The notes: generated by a model from the letters alone, not told the origin. Positions 43,216-54,321 are shown, counted from the first letter of the stretch. The stretch: DNA of 64,000 bases from Vibrio sp. AND4 (GCF_000171815.1 NZ_ABGR01000009.1:1-64000), one strand, 5' to 3'. Translations and numbers: made by a program.

Positions 43216-44177
43216 GTGTCATCTCTAACGTAATGAAGAATATCACTCTCGTTACACTGGTTCTCTCCAACGTGGCTTTTGCACAAGATAATCTTCTGCC
43301 TAATTATCAGAAGACAACGGGCATTGCGGGTAATTTACTGTCCGTTGGTTCAGATACGCTAGCAGGCATGACTACGCTCTGGGTGGAGGAGTTTAAATCT
43401 ATCTATCCCAACATTAATGCTCAGGTGCAAGCTTCCGGCTCATCGACTGCGCCACCAGCATTAACGGAACAAACGGCGCAATTCGGTCCGATGAGCCGCT
43501 CAATGCGTATGCGTGAAATTGAAGCGTTTGAGCGGGTGCATGGTTACAAACCAACGGCACTTCGTGTTGCGATTGATGCTATTGGTATCTTTGTTCATCA
43601 AGACAACCCAATTAAAGGGTTGAATTTCAATCAATTGGATGCGATGTTCTCCGCGACACTGCGCTGTGGTGAAAGTGAGTTCATCACTAATTGGCGTGAG
43701 TTAGACATCAAAGCGGAATGGGCAAAGCGCAACTTACAGCTGTTTGGGCGCAACTCCGTTTCGGGGACTTACGGTTACTTCAAAAGTAATGCCTTGTGTG
43801 GTGGTGATTTCAAAACCCGTGTCAATGAGCAACCTGGATCGGCGTCAGTGGTCCAGTCTGTGGCGTCTACGATTAGTGGCGTTGGTTACTCTGGTGTAGG
43901 TTACCGAGTCGCAGGGGTTCGTTTAGTGCCAATCGCGAAAACAGGCACAGATTACGTCAATCCAGTACGTGAAAACATTATTTCAGGTAAGTACCCACTA
44001 TCACGTTATCTCTACGTTTACGTGAATAAACACCCAGACTATCCACTAAGTCCAATTGAAGCTGAGTTCATTCGCTTTATGTTTTCAGCTCAAGGTCAAG
44101 CGCTGGTTGCGAAAGATGGTTATGTTCCGATTACTGCTGCTTTCGCTGCGGAGGAATTAAAAAAAGTCGGTTTATAA
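43212..44177 (+). CDS. pstS: Periplasmic phosphate-binding protein, PstS family
   Basis: Solute-binding protein for phosphate ABC import. It has 321 residues. An N-terminal signal peptide ends around VAFA-QDN. The family's phosphate-binding loops are visible: [30 protein letters not shown] and [12 protein letters not shown]. It overlaps phoR by ATGA and so is translationally coupled to the regulator genes. The permease and ATPase genes lie 4 kb downstream beyond ppx-ppk1; pairing with them is likely but another Pst system may exist elsewhere on the genome. Confidence 0.88.
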   Translation: MSVISNVMKNITLVTLVLSNVAFAQDNLLPNYQKTTGIAGNLLSVGSDTLAGMTTLWVEEFKSIYPNINAQVQASGSSTAPPALTEQTAQFGPMSRSMRMREIEAFERVHGYKPTALRVAIDAIGIFVHQDNPIKGLNFNQLDAMFSATLRCGESEFITNWRELDIKAEWAKRNLQLFGRNSVSGTYGYFKSNALCGGDFKTRVNEQPGSASVVQSVASTISGVGYSGVGYRVAGVRLVPIAKTGTDYVNPVRENIISGKYPLSRYLYVYVNKHPDYPLSPIEAEFIRFMFSAQGQALVAKDGYVPITAAFAAEELKKVGL

Positions 44178-44211
44178 GCCGACTCTTTTCTTTGCTTCAT
44201 GGAGTTTTCGG

Positions 44212-45717
44212 TTAGAAGCTCAGTGCCCATCCAGCGCTTTCCCAACGCTGCTGCTCTTGCTGCAAATCGGCATCGAGCAGTTTGTTATTCTCCAGCCAAT
44301 CTTCTTCTGTGCAGGTAAGTACCCACTTATCTTCTTGTATTGACAGCGTCAGCTCTGGCAGCGGATCGTCACTGCGTTGCCCATTCACCACTATGGCTAG
44401 GCGCAGAACCTTAACTAAGTTGATGATGTCACTTTGTTTGTAGAGGTTAAACTCTGGGAAATCATTCAGTTTTAAAGACTTACGCTGGAAGCGAGCTAAG
44501 GTTGCCAATATCAACTGCTGCTCGTGATTAAAGCCGGGTAAGTTGGAGTGCTGTAAAATATAGAACGAGTGGCGATGGAAACCCCGTAGACTGATGCTCA
44601 AGCCGACTTCATGTAGCAAAGCTGCCCACTCCAGTAAATCGAACAGCTCGCTCTTTTTTTTGATACCCAGCTTAGAGCGTACATTGCACAGCATCTCCCG
44701 CGCATTACCTTTTACTCTAGCTGCGTGTTCAATATCGACACGATGCTGCTTCGCCAGGTTTTCTGTAGTGCGCATACGAATGTCTGAGCGAGCGAAACGT
44801 TCTTCCATTTCGTAGAGTAAGCCTTCACGCAGGGCGCCATCAGAGAAGAACATCTGGTTGATTTTCAGTGCTTGGAAGATGGCTGCCAAAATAGCGACTC
44901 CAGCAGCAAAAACCGGTTTGCGTTCCTCAGTGAGGCCGACAAGATCGATATCTTCAATAGAATCAAACTTGCACAGTGTGTCGATAAGCTTAACTAGACG
45001 CTTCGTCGTGATCAGTTCATCTTCATGCCCTAACCCAATCAGTACTTCACGAATCGCTTTGATCGTACCGGAAGACCCCAAAGCAATATCCCAGCCTTTC
45101 TTGCGGTATTTTGAGGCAATGGATTCAAGACGTTGCTCTGCGGCGAGCATCGCCTTACTGAAATTCTTATGCGACAGTTTGCCATTATTGAAGAACTGCT
45201 CGGTGAAACTCACACAACCCATTTGTTTACTACTGAGCAACTCTGGCTCGAACTCTTGGCCAATGATCATCTCGGTACTGCCGCCGCCGATATCGACAAC
45301 CAACTTGGAATTAGACTCTGCTTGAGTATGCGCGACGCCGAGATAGATGAGGCGCGCTTCTTCTTCGCCCGGAATGATTTCAATCGCAAAAGGCAGTATA
45401 TTTTTGGCCCGCTTAATAAAGAGGTGGGCGTTGTTGGCTCGTCTTAAGGTGTGGGTTGCGGCGATTCTTACGTTTGAAGCTTCAAAACCTTGTAAGCGTT
45501 CGGCGAACATCGCCAGACACTCAAGGCCCCGCTCCATTGCGGCGTGACTGAGATTTAATTCTGAATCTAGACCGGAAGCTAAGCGCACTCGCTGTTTGTG
45601 GCGGCTCACTAATTGCAAGTCGCTTCCAACCACTTTCGCCACCACCATATGAAAGCTGTTTGATCCAAGGTCAATGGCGGCAATATGGCGTACATCTTGT
45701 TCAAGTATTTGAGGCAT
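44212..45717 (-). CDS. ppx: Exopolyphosphatase
   Basis: Processively removes terminal phosphate from long-chain polyphosphate. It has 501 residues, between E. coli Ppx (513) and GppA (494). An ASKHA ATPase-like fold starts with [17 protein letters not shown], then [26 protein letters not shown] and [13 protein letters not shown]-terminal HD-type region follows ([11 protein letters not shown]). Pairing with ppk1 favours Ppx over GppA. Its start codon lies inside the end of ppk1 (17-bp overlap), so translation is coupled. Confidence 0.92.
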   Translation of the reverse strand: MPQILEQDVRHIAAIDLGSNSFHMVVAKVVGSDLQLVSRHKQRVRLASGLDSELNLSHAAMERGLECLAMFAERLQGFEASNVRIAATHTLRRANNAHLFIKRAKNILPFAIEIIPGEEEARLIYLGVAHTQAESNSKLVVDIGGGSTEMIIGQEFEPELLSSKQMGCVSFTEQFFNNGKLSHKNFSKAMLAAEQRLESIASKYRKKGWDIALGSSGTIKAIREVLIGLGHEDELITTKRLVKLIDTLCKFDSIEDIDLVGLTEERKPVFAAGVAILAAIFQALKINQMFFSDGALREGLLYEMEERFARSDIRMRTTENLAKQHRVDIEHAARVKGNAREMLCNVRSKLGIKKKSELFDLLEWAALLHEVGLSISLRGFHRHSFYILQHSNLPGFNHEQQLILATLARFQRKSLKLNDFPEFNLYKQSDIINLVKVLRLAIVVNGQRSDDPLPELTLSIQEDKWVLTCTEEDWLENNKLLDADLQQEQQRWESAGWALSF

Positions 45718-47791
45718 TTGCTTTTTGTTTTCTAGTTTGTTTCTCTATATTTTTAAGATAGTCGTAGATGGCAACTTGTGAGCGAACTTTTTTACGATTA
45801 CCACGAGGTACGTAGCGGTTACTCATCTCTTTATCTATCAAACGAGCCTTTACTGTATCGGTAAAGTGAATGTCGATTATATCAATAATGCGTTGTTTCA
45901 AACGTGGATCACGAACCGGAGCCGCCACTTCAATTCGATGGTCGATATTTCGTGTCATCCAGTCTGCTGATGAGATGTAAACCAGTGGGTCGCCGTCATT
46001 GTGAGCGATCAAAACGCGAGGGTGCTCAAGGAAGCGGTCGACAATACTGATGATACGAATGTTCTTACTCACCCCTTCGATGCCGGGTACGAGTGAACAC
46101 ATGCCACGGATGATCATATTGATTCTTACCCCGGCATTACTCGCTTGGTAAAGCTTATTAACGATGCCTTTGTCGACCAAGTTATTGACCTTGATGGTCA
46201 GTGCTGCTTCCTTACCCATTTTGGCATTGGCAATTTCGGTATCAATTAAGTGGTATAATTGCGCCCGTGAGTTTCTTGGGGAGACAATCAAATGGTTGAA
46301 TTCCACCGGACGATATGGATTTTCGATATAGCCAAACACATTTCTTACCTCATTGGTGAGTTTGTGATCGGCGGTAAGTAAAGTAATGTCGGTATAAACT
46401 TGTGCCGTTTTTTCGTGAAAGTTCCCCGTACCAATGTGAGCGTAGCGGACAATCTTTTCTTCTTCACGACGGCTGATGAGAAGTAATTTGGAGTGAATCT
46501 TAAGGCCCGGAGCTCCGAAAATAACATGCACACCAGCATCTTTCAGTATTTTGGACCACTCGATATTCGCCTCTTCATCGAAGCGGGCTTGCAGCTCTAC
46601 CACAACGGTGACGCTCTTGCCATTGTGGACGGCATCGATCAACGAGTTCATCAAACGTGAGTCTTTGGCGACGCGGTAGATATTGATCTTGATGCTAATC
46701 ACTTTAGGGTCGAATGAGGCTTGTCGAACTAATTCTGAGATGTGATCAAAGGTATGATAAGGAAAGTGCAGCAGTATATCTTTGGCTTTGATGGCTTCAA
46801 AACTGTTTGCATAGCCCTCAAAGTCAGCACATTTCATAGGTGGCATTGGTTTGTTTTCTAAATAATCTCGGCCAACGTTGGGAAAGCCTATAAAGTCTTT
46901 GAAATTATGATAGCGCCCGCCAGGGATAAGATTATCGTAATTGGAAATTTGCAGTTTTTGGCATAAGAAGTTGAGCATCTTTCGTGGCATTTCGCGCTCG
47001 TAAACGAAGCGCACAGGTAGGGCGGTAAGACGTTGATTTACCCCTTCAGACATTTGCTCAAGCATGCTGTATTCGACCTCTAGGCGTAAGTCGTATTCGG
47101 CATCACGGGTCATCTTCATGGCGTAGCCATTTAGCTCATCGTAATCGAAGAAGCCTTTGAACGATTTATCCAGGCAGTAGCGGATAATATTGTCGAGTAA
47201 GATGATCGTTTTGCGTCGCTTGCCTTTTTTTTCAGGCAGCATGACAAAACGAGGTAAGTGATCCGTTGGGATTTCAATTAAAGCGTACTGCGATTGATCG
47301 TCTTTTTGTAAGTCAACAGCAATGTAAGCATATTCGTCTTTAAGGAATTGCAGAACATCAATGTCTTCTTTGATGAGAAGAGGGGTAATATGCGGCATGA
47401 CTTTTTTACGAAAATATTTGCTAATCCAGCGTTTCTGCGTGTCATCAAGTTGGTTCTCATTGACCAAAAAAATGCGGCGTCGCGCCATTTCTCGGATTAA
47501 ATCACCATACAGCTCATCGAATTGTTCGTTAAGCTTCAATGCCTTGGTTTGCATCTTGGTTAACAAGTGCTTAGAGTTATCGTTTTCACCTCGCTCTTGA
47601 CTGATCAAAATCCGACGCTTTACGTTGGCAAAGCGGACTTTGTAGAACTCGTCTAAGTTATTGGAAAATATCCCGAGAAATCGAATTCGTTCAATAAGAG
47701 GGACGGTTTTGTCGGCAGCTTCTTGTAGTACTCTCTCATTGAAAGACAACCAACTCAGTTCTTTTTCTATATAGAGTTTCTCTGCGCTCAT
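45701..47791 (-). CDS. ppk1: Polyphosphate kinase 1
   Basis: Makes polyphosphate from ATP at the inner membrane. It has 696 residues (E. coli 688). Domain order: N domain ([15 protein letters not shown]), head domain, then two phospholipase-D-like C domains. The autophosphorylated His lies in the IHSKLLLI region, with [12 protein letters not shown] following, and the second C domain has [26 protein letters not shown] basic tail ([11 protein letters not shown]) ends the protein. It is divergent from pstC across a 279-bp control region, and ppx follows on the same transcript. Confidence 0.97.
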   Translation of the reverse strand: MSAEKLYIEKELSWLSFNERVLQEAADKTVPLIERIRFLGIFSNNLDEFYKVRFANVKRRILISQERGENDNSKHLLTKMQTKALKLNEQFDELYGDLIREMARRRIFLVNENQLDDTQKRWISKYFRKKVMPHITPLLIKEDIDVLQFLKDEYAYIAVDLQKDDQSQYALIEIPTDHLPRFVMLPEKKGKRRKTIILLDNIIRYCLDKSFKGFFDYDELNGYAMKMTRDAEYDLRLEVEYSMLEQMSEGVNQRLTALPVRFVYEREMPRKMLNFLCQKLQISNYDNLIPGGRYHNFKDFIGFPNVGRDYLENKPMPPMKCADFEGYANSFEAIKAKDILLHFPYHTFDHISELVRQASFDPKVISIKINIYRVAKDSRLMNSLIDAVHNGKSVTVVVELQARFDEEANIEWSKILKDAGVHVIFGAPGLKIHSKLLLISRREEEKIVRYAHIGTGNFHEKTAQVYTDITLLTADHKLTNEVRNVFGYIENPYRPVEFNHLIVSPRNSRAQLYHLIDTEIANAKMGKEAALTIKVNNLVDKGIVNKLYQASNAGVRINMIIRGMCSLVPGIEGVSKNIRIISIVDRFLEHPRVLIAHNDGDPLVYISSADWMTRNIDHRIEVAAPVRDPRLKQRIIDIIDIHFTDTVKARLIDKEMSNRYVPRGNRKKVRSQVAIYDYLKNIEKQTRKQKANASNT

Positions 47792-48006
47792 AACCTTACC
47801 TAGCTTAAAATGAAGTCATCCATGTTGTTCGGGGGGACATAAAGAGGAGTTTGTACACCATCTTACGTTATATCAATCGTAGTCAATAACAGGTCATTCT
47901 CGCTTGTTTTAATTGTCAAAGATTACTGACGATGATGAATACGACAGTTTTATTTGGCAACACGGCCTGAATAAGAGTTGTATTCTTTTCAGTTGTTTAA
48001 TGTGAA

Positions 48007-48040
48007 CTGTAATATAATTGTCATCTTAACGACATATTCT
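48007..48040 (+). promoter_or_regulatory. Pho box and -10 of pstC
   Basis: CTGTAAT (48007-48013), ATAA, TTGTCAT (48018-48024): near-consensus Pho box at 11-bp spacing. A weaker third unit (ACGACAT, 48029-48035) keeps the spacing. TATTCT (48035-48040) follows as -10. It lies 31-64 bp before the pstC start. Confidence 0.75.
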
Positions 48041-48070
48041 AGTACTGAGTCAAAAAGGGTAGAGAGATTA

Positions 48071-50275
48071 ATGGCACAAGCCGAGTTTTCATTGCAGGAA
48101 AAAGATAAGAAGCGATTGATTAAAGATCGTTTAGTCCGATTTGCAGTGACATCCGGTGGCGTGGGCGTTTTAGCCGCCCTTGTTTTGATCTTTGTTTACC
48201 TTGCAATGGTTGTTATCCCTCTGTTTTCTGACGCAGAGATTGAGACCAATTATGCATCTAGAATAACCCAAAGCGGGAAGCCACTCGCAATTTCGATTGA
48301 TGATTACGCGCAAATCGGTTTGGTTGTGACCCAATCTGGCGAGGTGCAATTCGTTCCTCTTGATGATTCTAGCAAGCCTGTGCTGCTTACTCAGCAGGTA
48401 GCGAATAACCCAGTTGTGTTTTCTCAATCCGCTCCAGGAGTGGGTTGGTATGGCCTAGTCGATGACCGAGGTAAAGCGCACATATTTAAGCCGGAATTTA
48501 ACGCGACGCTACGTGAAAACACTCGAGCCCCAGAAGTTGTACGCTTTAGAAGTACCATGGATATGCAACTAACAGGTACATCAGACCCCGTAACTCAATT
48601 TGTTTTTAGTGCTTCTTCGCAAACGCCAACCCTGGTTTGGCGAACACAGAGGGGCGAATTAAAAGCGCGTTGGCAAGTTCCCCAGTTATTAGATGCACCA
48701 CCTATAACCCGTGATTACACTTTCTCTTCGGGCTTTGATACTCCAGACCAAATGCTGCTGACACCAGACGGCAACAACTTATATTTACGCAATGGGTCGG
48801 AGCTGATCGTCTTGGTAAAAGATGACAATAAATTCTCCGTACGCGAAGTGATTGATCTGACTCAGGGCGAGACAAAACACTCGGTAAGAACGATGGATTT
48901 GTTGGCTGGGGCATATTCTCTGCTTGTTACGCACAATGATGGTCGTGTTTCACAGTGGTTTGATACCTTGCAAGGCGATAGGCGTACTTTGACTCACATT
49001 CGTGACTTTAAGTTAGCATCAGAGCTTAAGTACTTACTGCCAGATTCACATCGCAAAGGTTTTTACAGCTTTTATACTAACGGTACGGTGCAAAGCCACT
49101 ACACCACCAGTGAGAAATTGGTGCTATTTCAACGTGCTTACCAACAAGCGCCAGCAATGGCGGCAATGTCGAATAATGAGCGCTATCTGGTGACTTGGCA
49201 AAACGATAAATTGAACGTCGTTTTAGTTGATAATCCATACCCAGAAGTTTCTTTCTCCGCCTTATGGCAAAAAGTCTGGTATGAGGGTTACCCTGAGCCA
49301 GAGTTTGTGTGGCAATCCACCTCAGGCAGTGATGATTTTGAAGCAAAATTTAGCCTAGTTCCAATTGCCTTTGGTACCATCAAAGCGGCGATGTTCGCGA
49401 TGTTATTCTCCGTGCCGTTAGCGGTGCTTGGTGCCATTTACACCGCTTACTTTATGTCACCACGCATGCGGCGTGTGGTGAAGCCGTCAATTGAGCTGAT
49501 GGAAGCTTTACCGACCGTTATTATTGGTTTTCTTGCTGGTCTTTGGTTTGCCCCTATTGTCGAGGACCATCTGATTACTGTTGTAATGATGCTGTTTGTG
49601 TTGCCTCTGGGCACTATGGTGGTGGGCGGCCTATGGGCGCTGATCCCAAAAACAGTTCGTAACCGCCTGCCAAATGGATGGCATGCCTTGGTGTTGATGC
49701 CTTTGCTTTTGCTGTTGATCGGTTTGGTTGTGTGGGTATCGCCATGGCTTGAGCGAGTCTTATTTGGCGGTGACATGCGTTTGTTCCTGACCGACCATGG
49801 TATTGGTTTTGACCAACGTAATGCGCTGGTGGTTGGTTTAGCAATGGGCTTTGCGGTTATTCCAACGATTTTCACCATTGCAGAAGATGCGATTTTCTCT
49901 GTGCCGAAACATTTATCAGATGGTTCCTTAGCACTGGGTGCGACGCCCTGGCAAACCCTGATATATGTGGTGTTGCTAACAGCCAGTCCGGGTATCTTTT
50001 CGGCGATCATGATGGGGCTTGGTCGCGCAGTGGGTGAAACCATGATTGTGTTAATGGCAACGGGGAATACGCCACTGATGGACTGGAATGTCCTCGAGGG
50101 TTTACGAAGCTTATCGGCCACCATAGCGGTTGAGTTGCCAGAATCTGAAGTCGGCAGCTCTCACTACCGATTGTTGTTCCTATCTGCGCTAATTTTGTTT
50201 GTCTTCACCTTTGCGGTGAACGCCTTGGCAGAGTGGGTTCGTCAAAGACTAAGAGACAAATATCGTGCGTTATAA
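48071..50275 (+). CDS. pstC: Phosphate ABC transporter permease PstC, extended form with periplasmic domain
   Basis: Inner-membrane permease of the Pst phosphate importer. It has 734 residues against about 320 in E. coli. Layout: one N-terminal membrane helix (about 20-50), a large predicted periplasmic domain (about 60-420), then the permease core with several membrane helices and the cytoplasmic EAA loop near 603 ([15 protein letters not shown]). The periplasmic domain contains seven similar strand-turn-strand units of the kind LVTHNDGRVSQWF, suggesting a seven-bladed beta-propeller. The ATG at 48071 is chosen over the upstream frame from 47978, which would overlap the Pho box. Confidence 0.92.
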   Translation: MAQAEFSLQEKDKKRLIKDRLVRFAVTSGGVGVLAALVLIFVYLAMVVIPLFSDAEIETNYASRITQSGKPLAISIDDYAQIGLVVTQSGEVQFVPLDDSSKPVLLTQQVANNPVVFSQSAPGVGWYGLVDDRGKAHIFKPEFNATLRENTRAPEVVRFRSTMDMQLTGTSDPVTQFVFSASSQTPTLVWRTQRGELKARWQVPQLLDAPPITRDYTFSSGFDTPDQMLLTPDGNNLYLRNGSELIVLVKDDNKFSVREVIDLTQGETKHSVRTMDLLAGAYSLLVTHNDGRVSQWFDTLQGDRRTLTHIRDFKLASELKYLLPDSHRKGFYSFYTNGTVQSHYTTSEKLVLFQRAYQQAPAMAAMSNNERYLVTWQNDKLNVVLVDNPYPEVSFSALWQKVWYEGYPEPEFVWQSTSGSDDFEAKFSLVPIAFGTIKAAMFAMLFSVPLAVLGAIYTAYFMSPRMRRVVKPSIELMEALPTVIIGFLAGLWFAPIVEDHLITVVMMLFVLPLGTMVVGGLWALIPKTVRNRLPNGWHALVLMPLLLLLIGLVVWVSPWLERVLFGGDMRLFLTDHGIGFDQRNALVVGLAMGFAVIPTIFTIAEDAIFSVPKHLSDGSLALGATPWQTLIYVVLLTASPGIFSAIMMGLGRAVGETMIVLMATGNTPLMDWNVLEGLRSLSATIAVELPESEVGSSHYRLLFLSALILFVFTFAVNALAEWVRQRLRDKYRAL

Positions 50276-50302
50276 TCAGTTAATAAAAGAGCGAGTATTC
50301 GC

Positions 50303-51976
50303 GTGTTAAATTGGATTCGCTCTGGCGCACCTTGGATTTGGCTAACTGGCGGGGCAGTAAGCATCAGCTTGCTTTCAGTTCTCGGCTTATTGCTATTGAT
50401 TGGCTGGAAGGGGCTCACTTATTTTTGGCCTGCCCCCCTTTATCAGTGGAATGTTGCTGCGCTGACTCCGGTACAGGGCGAAGTGCTGCCGGAAAATTCG
50501 ATTCTGGTCGGTCAGGTTTACGAACGCAGTTTTGTGCCAAGAAGCTACTTACCACAAGAAGCGGCGGATAAATTAGCTGGTGACGAAGAGTTCGCGACGC
50601 GTCTAAACATCAAAATCGCCAACCGTGAATTGTACCCTGCGGATTTTATCTCGGTGCTGAGCATGCAGTTGGATGAGCCGACAACGCCTGACGAATGGGC
50701 TGTGATTGAACGCAGCCGTGGTGGCTACTTCTTCGGTAAGTTTGTTGCTTTCCAAGATGGTGCAACACGCTACGAAAGCAAGATTCCAACGCTTTTGGAG
50801 CAGAAACTGGATGATGCGCAAACCTTACATCATGAAATCGATATGCTGGTGGATGACAAGGTAAAAGACTTAGGCTGGCAGTTAGAGCAGCTTCGCTTGG
50901 ACAGACGTAAGCACGAGCTGAATGACACCATTAGCGAAGACTTTTTGCTAGACAACAATCAACGCAAATCTGAGATTGAGGCTGAATTGGCGAAGTTAGA
51001 TAGCCAACTTGATGGATTGCGTTTGGGTTTCTCCGATTACACGCTCATTGTTGAAGACATGACCGGAGCTCAGGTTTCGATTCCTCTAGAGGATATTTTG
51101 GATTACTGGCATCCAAACCAAATGTCATTGCCCGAGAAAGTTGCTCACTGGGGGAAACAGGTTTGGAAGTTTTTATCTGAGGGGCCTCGTGAGTCCAACT
51201 CTGAAGGCGGTGTTTTCCCGGCGATTTTTGGTACGGTTTTCTTGGTTATCATCATGTCTATCATAGTGATGCCGTTGGGTGTGGTTGCGGCCATTTATTT
51301 GCATGAATACGCTAAGAATAATGCCCTTACTCGAATGATCCGCATTGCGGTGATTAACTTAGCTGGTGTTCCTTCCATCGTTTATGGTGTATTTGGCTTG
51401 GGTTTCTTTGTTTATACCATTGGTGCCTCCATTGATAACGTGTTTTACGCCGAACGATTACCCGCTCCAACCTTTGGTACGCCGGGCTTGTTGTGGTCTG
51501 CACTGACGTTAGCTGTCTTGACGCTGCCAGTGGTTATTGTGACGACAGAAGAAGGGCTAACTCGCATTCCGAGTTCGGTGCGTCATGGTTCATTGGCGTT
51601 GGGGGCAACGCAATTTGAAACACTGTGGCGTGTCGTTTTACCTATGGCTACCCCTGCGATCATTACGGGTTTGATTCTCGCCGTCGCCCGTGCAGCGGGT
51701 GAGGTGGCGCCATTAATGTTAGTGGGCGTTGTGAAGTTGGCTTCTAGCTTGCCCGTCGATGGACAATTCCCTTACGTGCATTTAGACAGAAAATTCATGC
51801 ACCTTGGTTTTCAGGTTTACGATGTTGGGTTCCAAACGTCAAATATCGAAGCCGCGCGTCCACTGGTTTATGCGACCTCCTTCTTACTCGTGACGGTTAT
51901 TGTCGGCCTCAACTTAACAGCAATCAGTATTCGTAATAACCTGCGAGAGAAATACCGAACTTTAGGGCAAGATTAA
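50303..51976 (+). CDS. pstA: Phosphate ABC transporter permease PstA, extended form
   Basis: Second permease subunit of the Pst importer. It has 557 residues against about 296 in E. coli. After one membrane helix (about 15-40) comes a periplasmic insert of about 250 residues that includes a strongly predicted coiled coil (about 163-242, [18 protein letters not shown] onward). The permease core runs from about 304, with the EAA loop near 427 ([17 protein letters not shown]). The start is GTG at 50303. It is 27 bp after pstC and 2 bp before pstB. Both permeases are enlarged, so the two inserts probably form a joint periplasmic structure. Confidence 0.92.
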   Translation: MLNWIRSGAPWIWLTGGAVSISLLSVLGLLLLIGWKGLTYFWPAPLYQWNVAALTPVQGEVLPENSILVGQVYERSFVPRSYLPQEAADKLAGDEEFATRLNIKIANRELYPADFISVLSMQLDEPTTPDEWAVIERSRGGYFFGKFVAFQDGATRYESKIPTLLEQKLDDAQTLHHEIDMLVDDKVKDLGWQLEQLRLDRRKHELNDTISEDFLLDNNQRKSEIEAELAKLDSQLDGLRLGFSDYTLIVEDMTGAQVSIPLEDILDYWHPNQMSLPEKVAHWGKQVWKFLSEGPRESNSEGGVFPAIFGTVFLVIIMSIIVMPLGVVAAIYLHEYAKNNALTRMIRIAVINLAGVPSIVYGVFGLGFFVYTIGASIDNVFYAERLPAPTFGTPGLLWSALTLAVLTLPVVIVTTEEGLTRIPSSVRHGSLALGATQFETLWRVVLPMATPAIITGLILAVARAAGEVAPLMLVGVVKLASSLPVDGQFPYVHLDRKFMHLGFQVYDVGFQTSNIEAARPLVYATSFLLVTVIVGLNLTAISIRNNLREKYRTLGQD

Positions 51977-51978
51977 GC

Positions 51979-52797
51979 ATGTTTAACTTTGATAATACAT
52001 TGGGTTATGAACCGCCGCTGGATGTGCATAATCTAACGGATGAACAAACGGCGATCTCGATTGAGGGCCTTAATCTTTTCTATGGTCAGGCACAGGCGCT
52101 TCACGATATTTCCATGCGCATTCCGAAAGGGCGTGTTACGGCATTTATTGGCCCGTCAGGTTGTGGTAAATCCACGTTGTTGCGCTGTATCAACCGCATG
52201 AACGACTTAGTTGAAGGTTGTAAAGTGACGGGGAAAGTGCGCTTGCACGGTAAGAATGTCTACAACCCAAGTGTGGATGTTGCCACGTTGCGTCGCCGAG
52301 TGGGGATGGTTTTCCAGCGTCCAAATCCATTCCCCAAATCGATTTATGAAAACGTAGTCTATGGCCTTCGTCTACAGGGTATGAAGAACAGTCGTATGCT
52401 GGATGATGCGGTCGAACGTGCGCTACGTTCAGCGGCATTATGGGATGAAGTAAAAGATCGCCTGCATGAAAACGCATTTGGACTTTCTGGCGGTCAGCAG
52501 CAGCGTTTGGTGATTGCCCGCGCAGTCGCGATTGAACCAGAAGTCTTATTATTGGATGAACCGACATCGGCATTGGATCCAATCTCAACGTTGACGATTG
52601 AAGAGCTTATCAATGAGCTAAAGACTCAATATACTGTCGTTATCGTTACCCATAACATGCAGCAGGCGGCGCGCGTCAGCGATCACACTGCATTTATTCA
52701 TATGGGTAAGTTGATTGAATATTCGGATGCGGATTCTATCTTTACCTCTCCAATGAAGAAGCAAACCGAAGATTACATTACCGGTCGTTACGGCTAA
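51979..52797 (+). CDS. pstB: Phosphate ABC transporter ATPase PstB
   Basis: Cytosolic ATPase of the Pst importer. It has 272 residues (E. coli 257), with a short N-terminal extension. Walker [10 protein letters not shown] (about 57-65), Q-loop [11 protein letters not shown], signature LSGGQQQRL, Walker [14 protein letters not shown] and the H-loop VTHNMQQ are all intact. Two bases separate it from pstA. With PhoU it also relays phosphate status to PhoR. Confidence 0.98.
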   Translation: MFNFDNTLGYEPPLDVHNLTDEQTAISIEGLNLFYGQAQALHDISMRIPKGRVTAFIGPSGCGKSTLLRCINRMNDLVEGCKVTGKVRLHGKNVYNPSVDVATLRRRVGMVFQRPNPFPKSIYENVVYGLRLQGMKNSRMLDDAVERALRSAALWDEVKDRLHENAFGLSGGQQQRLVIARAVAIEPEVLLLDEPTSALDPISTLTIEELINELKTQYTVVIVTHNMQQAARVSDHTAFIHMGKLIEYSDADSIFTSPMKKQTEDYITGRYG

Positions 52798-52829
52798 GCC
52801 GCGACCCTTGAAGGATGAAAAGAAAAGCC

Positions 52830-53528
52830 ATGCACTTTGGACGTCACATCTCAGGACAATTTAACGTAGAGTTAGAATCGATTCGAACCCATGTACTCAC
52901 TATGGGCGGTTTGGTAGAACAGCAACTGTCTTTTGCTATTCAAGCCTTGCATAAGGAAGACATCGAGCTGGCGCGTAAAGTTGTGCGTGATGATCACAAA
53001 GTCAACGCGATGGAAGTGTCTATCGACGAAGCCTGTACTCGTATCATTGCGAAGCGTCAACCGACTGCAAAAGACTTACGTTTGATCATGGCGATCATCA
53101 AGACCATCACTGATCTCGAGCGAATTGGTGATGTTGCAACGCGCATTGCCTACGTGGCGATTGAAAGTCCATCATCGCAAGAGCGTCAATTTCAGGTCTC
53201 GTTAGAGCCTTTATGTCGTCAAGCGATCCAAATGCTACACCAAGTGCTCGATGCATTTGCGCGCATGGATGTCGAGGCTGCGGCAGAAGTGCACAAGCTT
53301 GATGATAAGTTGGATGCCGAATACGAAGCCGTAATTCGTCAGCTGATGACTTACATGATGGAAGACCCGAAAAATATTCCGCACATTCTACAAGTGATGT
53401 GGTCTGCGCGTGCCATTGAACGCGTGGGTGACCGTTGCCAGAATATCTGTGAATACATCATTTATTTCGTCAAAGGAAAAGATGTACGTCATCTTGGTGA
53501 CCAAAGCATCGATGACGCACTGAAGTGA
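52830..53528 (+). CDS. phoU: Phosphate signalling protein PhoU
   Basis: Negative regulator linking Pst transport to PhoR. It has 232 residues from the ATG at 52830; an upstream in-frame ATG at 52815 gives 237, but its AAGG is directly adjacent. There are two PhoU three-helix repeats, with the family metal-binding ExxxD motifs ([13 protein letters not shown] and [15 protein letters not shown]). It begins with [19 protein letters not shown], very like E. coli PhoU. Last gene of the pstCAB-phoU operon; the converging ppk2 stop is only 16 bp away and I see no terminator between them. Confidence 0.96.
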   Translation: MHFGRHISGQFNVELESIRTHVLTMGGLVEQQLSFAIQALHKEDIELARKVVRDDHKVNAMEVSIDEACTRIIAKRQPTAKDLRLIMAIIKTITDLERIGDVATRIAYVAIESPSSQERQFQVSLEPLCRQAIQMLHQVLDAFARMDVEAAAEVHKLDDKLDAEYEAVIRQLMTYMMEDPKNIPHILQVMWSARAIERVGDRCQNICEYIIYFVKGKDVRHLGDQSIDDALK

Positions 53529-53544
53529 TGCTGTTTTAAGATGA

Positions 53545-54321
53545 TTAATACGTCTCTGGAACGAAGGTTTGAGTGTCAATAGGTGCTCGCACATAACCCT
53601 CTTTATTCAGTTCCGGTAATTCAATAAAGGGGTGCTCAATCTCTGCGTATTCAACTTGGCTAAGTAAGTGGCTAATGCAGTTCAATCGAGCTTTCTTTTT
53701 GTCATCTGAGGGGACCACCCACCAAGGGCAGTTCTTCGTGTCTGTGTAGGCAAACATCTTGTCTTTTGCTTCAGAGTATTCTGCCCAGCGATTACGAGAT
53801 TCCAAATCCATAGGACTGAACTTCCAGCGTTTGATGGGGGTATTGATACGTTCTAGAAAACGTTTTTCTTGCTCTTCATCGGAAACCGAAAACCAGTACT
53901 TAAGCAAAATGATGCCGGAGCGTTGCAGCATGCGTTCAAACTCTGGGCAAGAGCGGAGAAACTCTTCATACTGGTCTGGAGTGCAAAATTCCATGACTTT
54001 TTCAACGCCAGCGCGGTTGTACCAACTGCGGTCAAACAACACAATTTCTCCAGCAGCGGGCAAGTGCGCGACGTAGCGCTGGAAGTACCATTGTGTTTTT
54101 TCTTTTTCTGTCGGGGCGGGAAGGGCAGCGATCCGGCAGACACGAGGATTAAGTTTTTCGGTGATGCGTTTGATGGTGCCACCTTTGCCTGCGGCGTCTC
54201 GTCCTTCAAAAATGACAACGACTTTCAGCCCTTTATGCTTTACCCACTCTTGGAGTTTGACTAATTCAATTTGCAGCTGTTCTAGCGCTTTTAGGTATTC
54301 CTTTTTCTTTAGTTTCGCCAT
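53545..54321 (-). CDS. ppk2: Polyphosphate kinase 2 family protein
   Basis: Nucleotide phosphorylating enzyme using polyphosphate as donor (ADP to ATP or GDP to GTP). It has 258 residues, a single P-loop domain typical of class I PPK2. Walker A FEGRDAAGKGG (39-48), Walker B and lid region LFDRSWYNRAGVEKVM (about 98 onward), and KRWKFSPMDLESRNRW are visible. It converges on phoU. With ppk1 and ppx nearby, the locus encodes synthesis, hydrolysis and re-use of polyphosphate. Nucleotide preference cannot be read from sequence. Confidence 0.94.
   Translation of the reverse strand: MAKLKKKEYLKALEQLQIELVKLQEWVKHKGLKVVVIFEGRDAAGKGGTIKRITEKLNPRVCRIAALPAPTEKEKTQWYFQRYVAHLPAAGEIVLFDRSWYNRAGVEKVMEFCTPDQYEEFLRSCPEFERMLQRSGIILLKYWFSVSDEEQEKRFLERINTPIKRWKFSPMDLESRNRWAEYSEAKDKMFAYTDTKNCPWWVVPSDDKKKARLNCISHLLSQVEYAEIEHPFIELPELNKEGYVRAPIDTQTFVPETY

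Noticed and set aside
47978-48070. Extension of pstC upstream of 48071
   Set aside because: It would make the Pho box and -10 part of the coding sequence; the ATG at 48071 gives a normal cytosolic N terminus before the first membrane helix.
49447-50124. 225-codon minus-strand frame inside pstC
   Set aside because: Antisense to the conserved permease core; low-complexity, Ser/Pro/Thr/Lys-rich sequence typical of a shadow frame.
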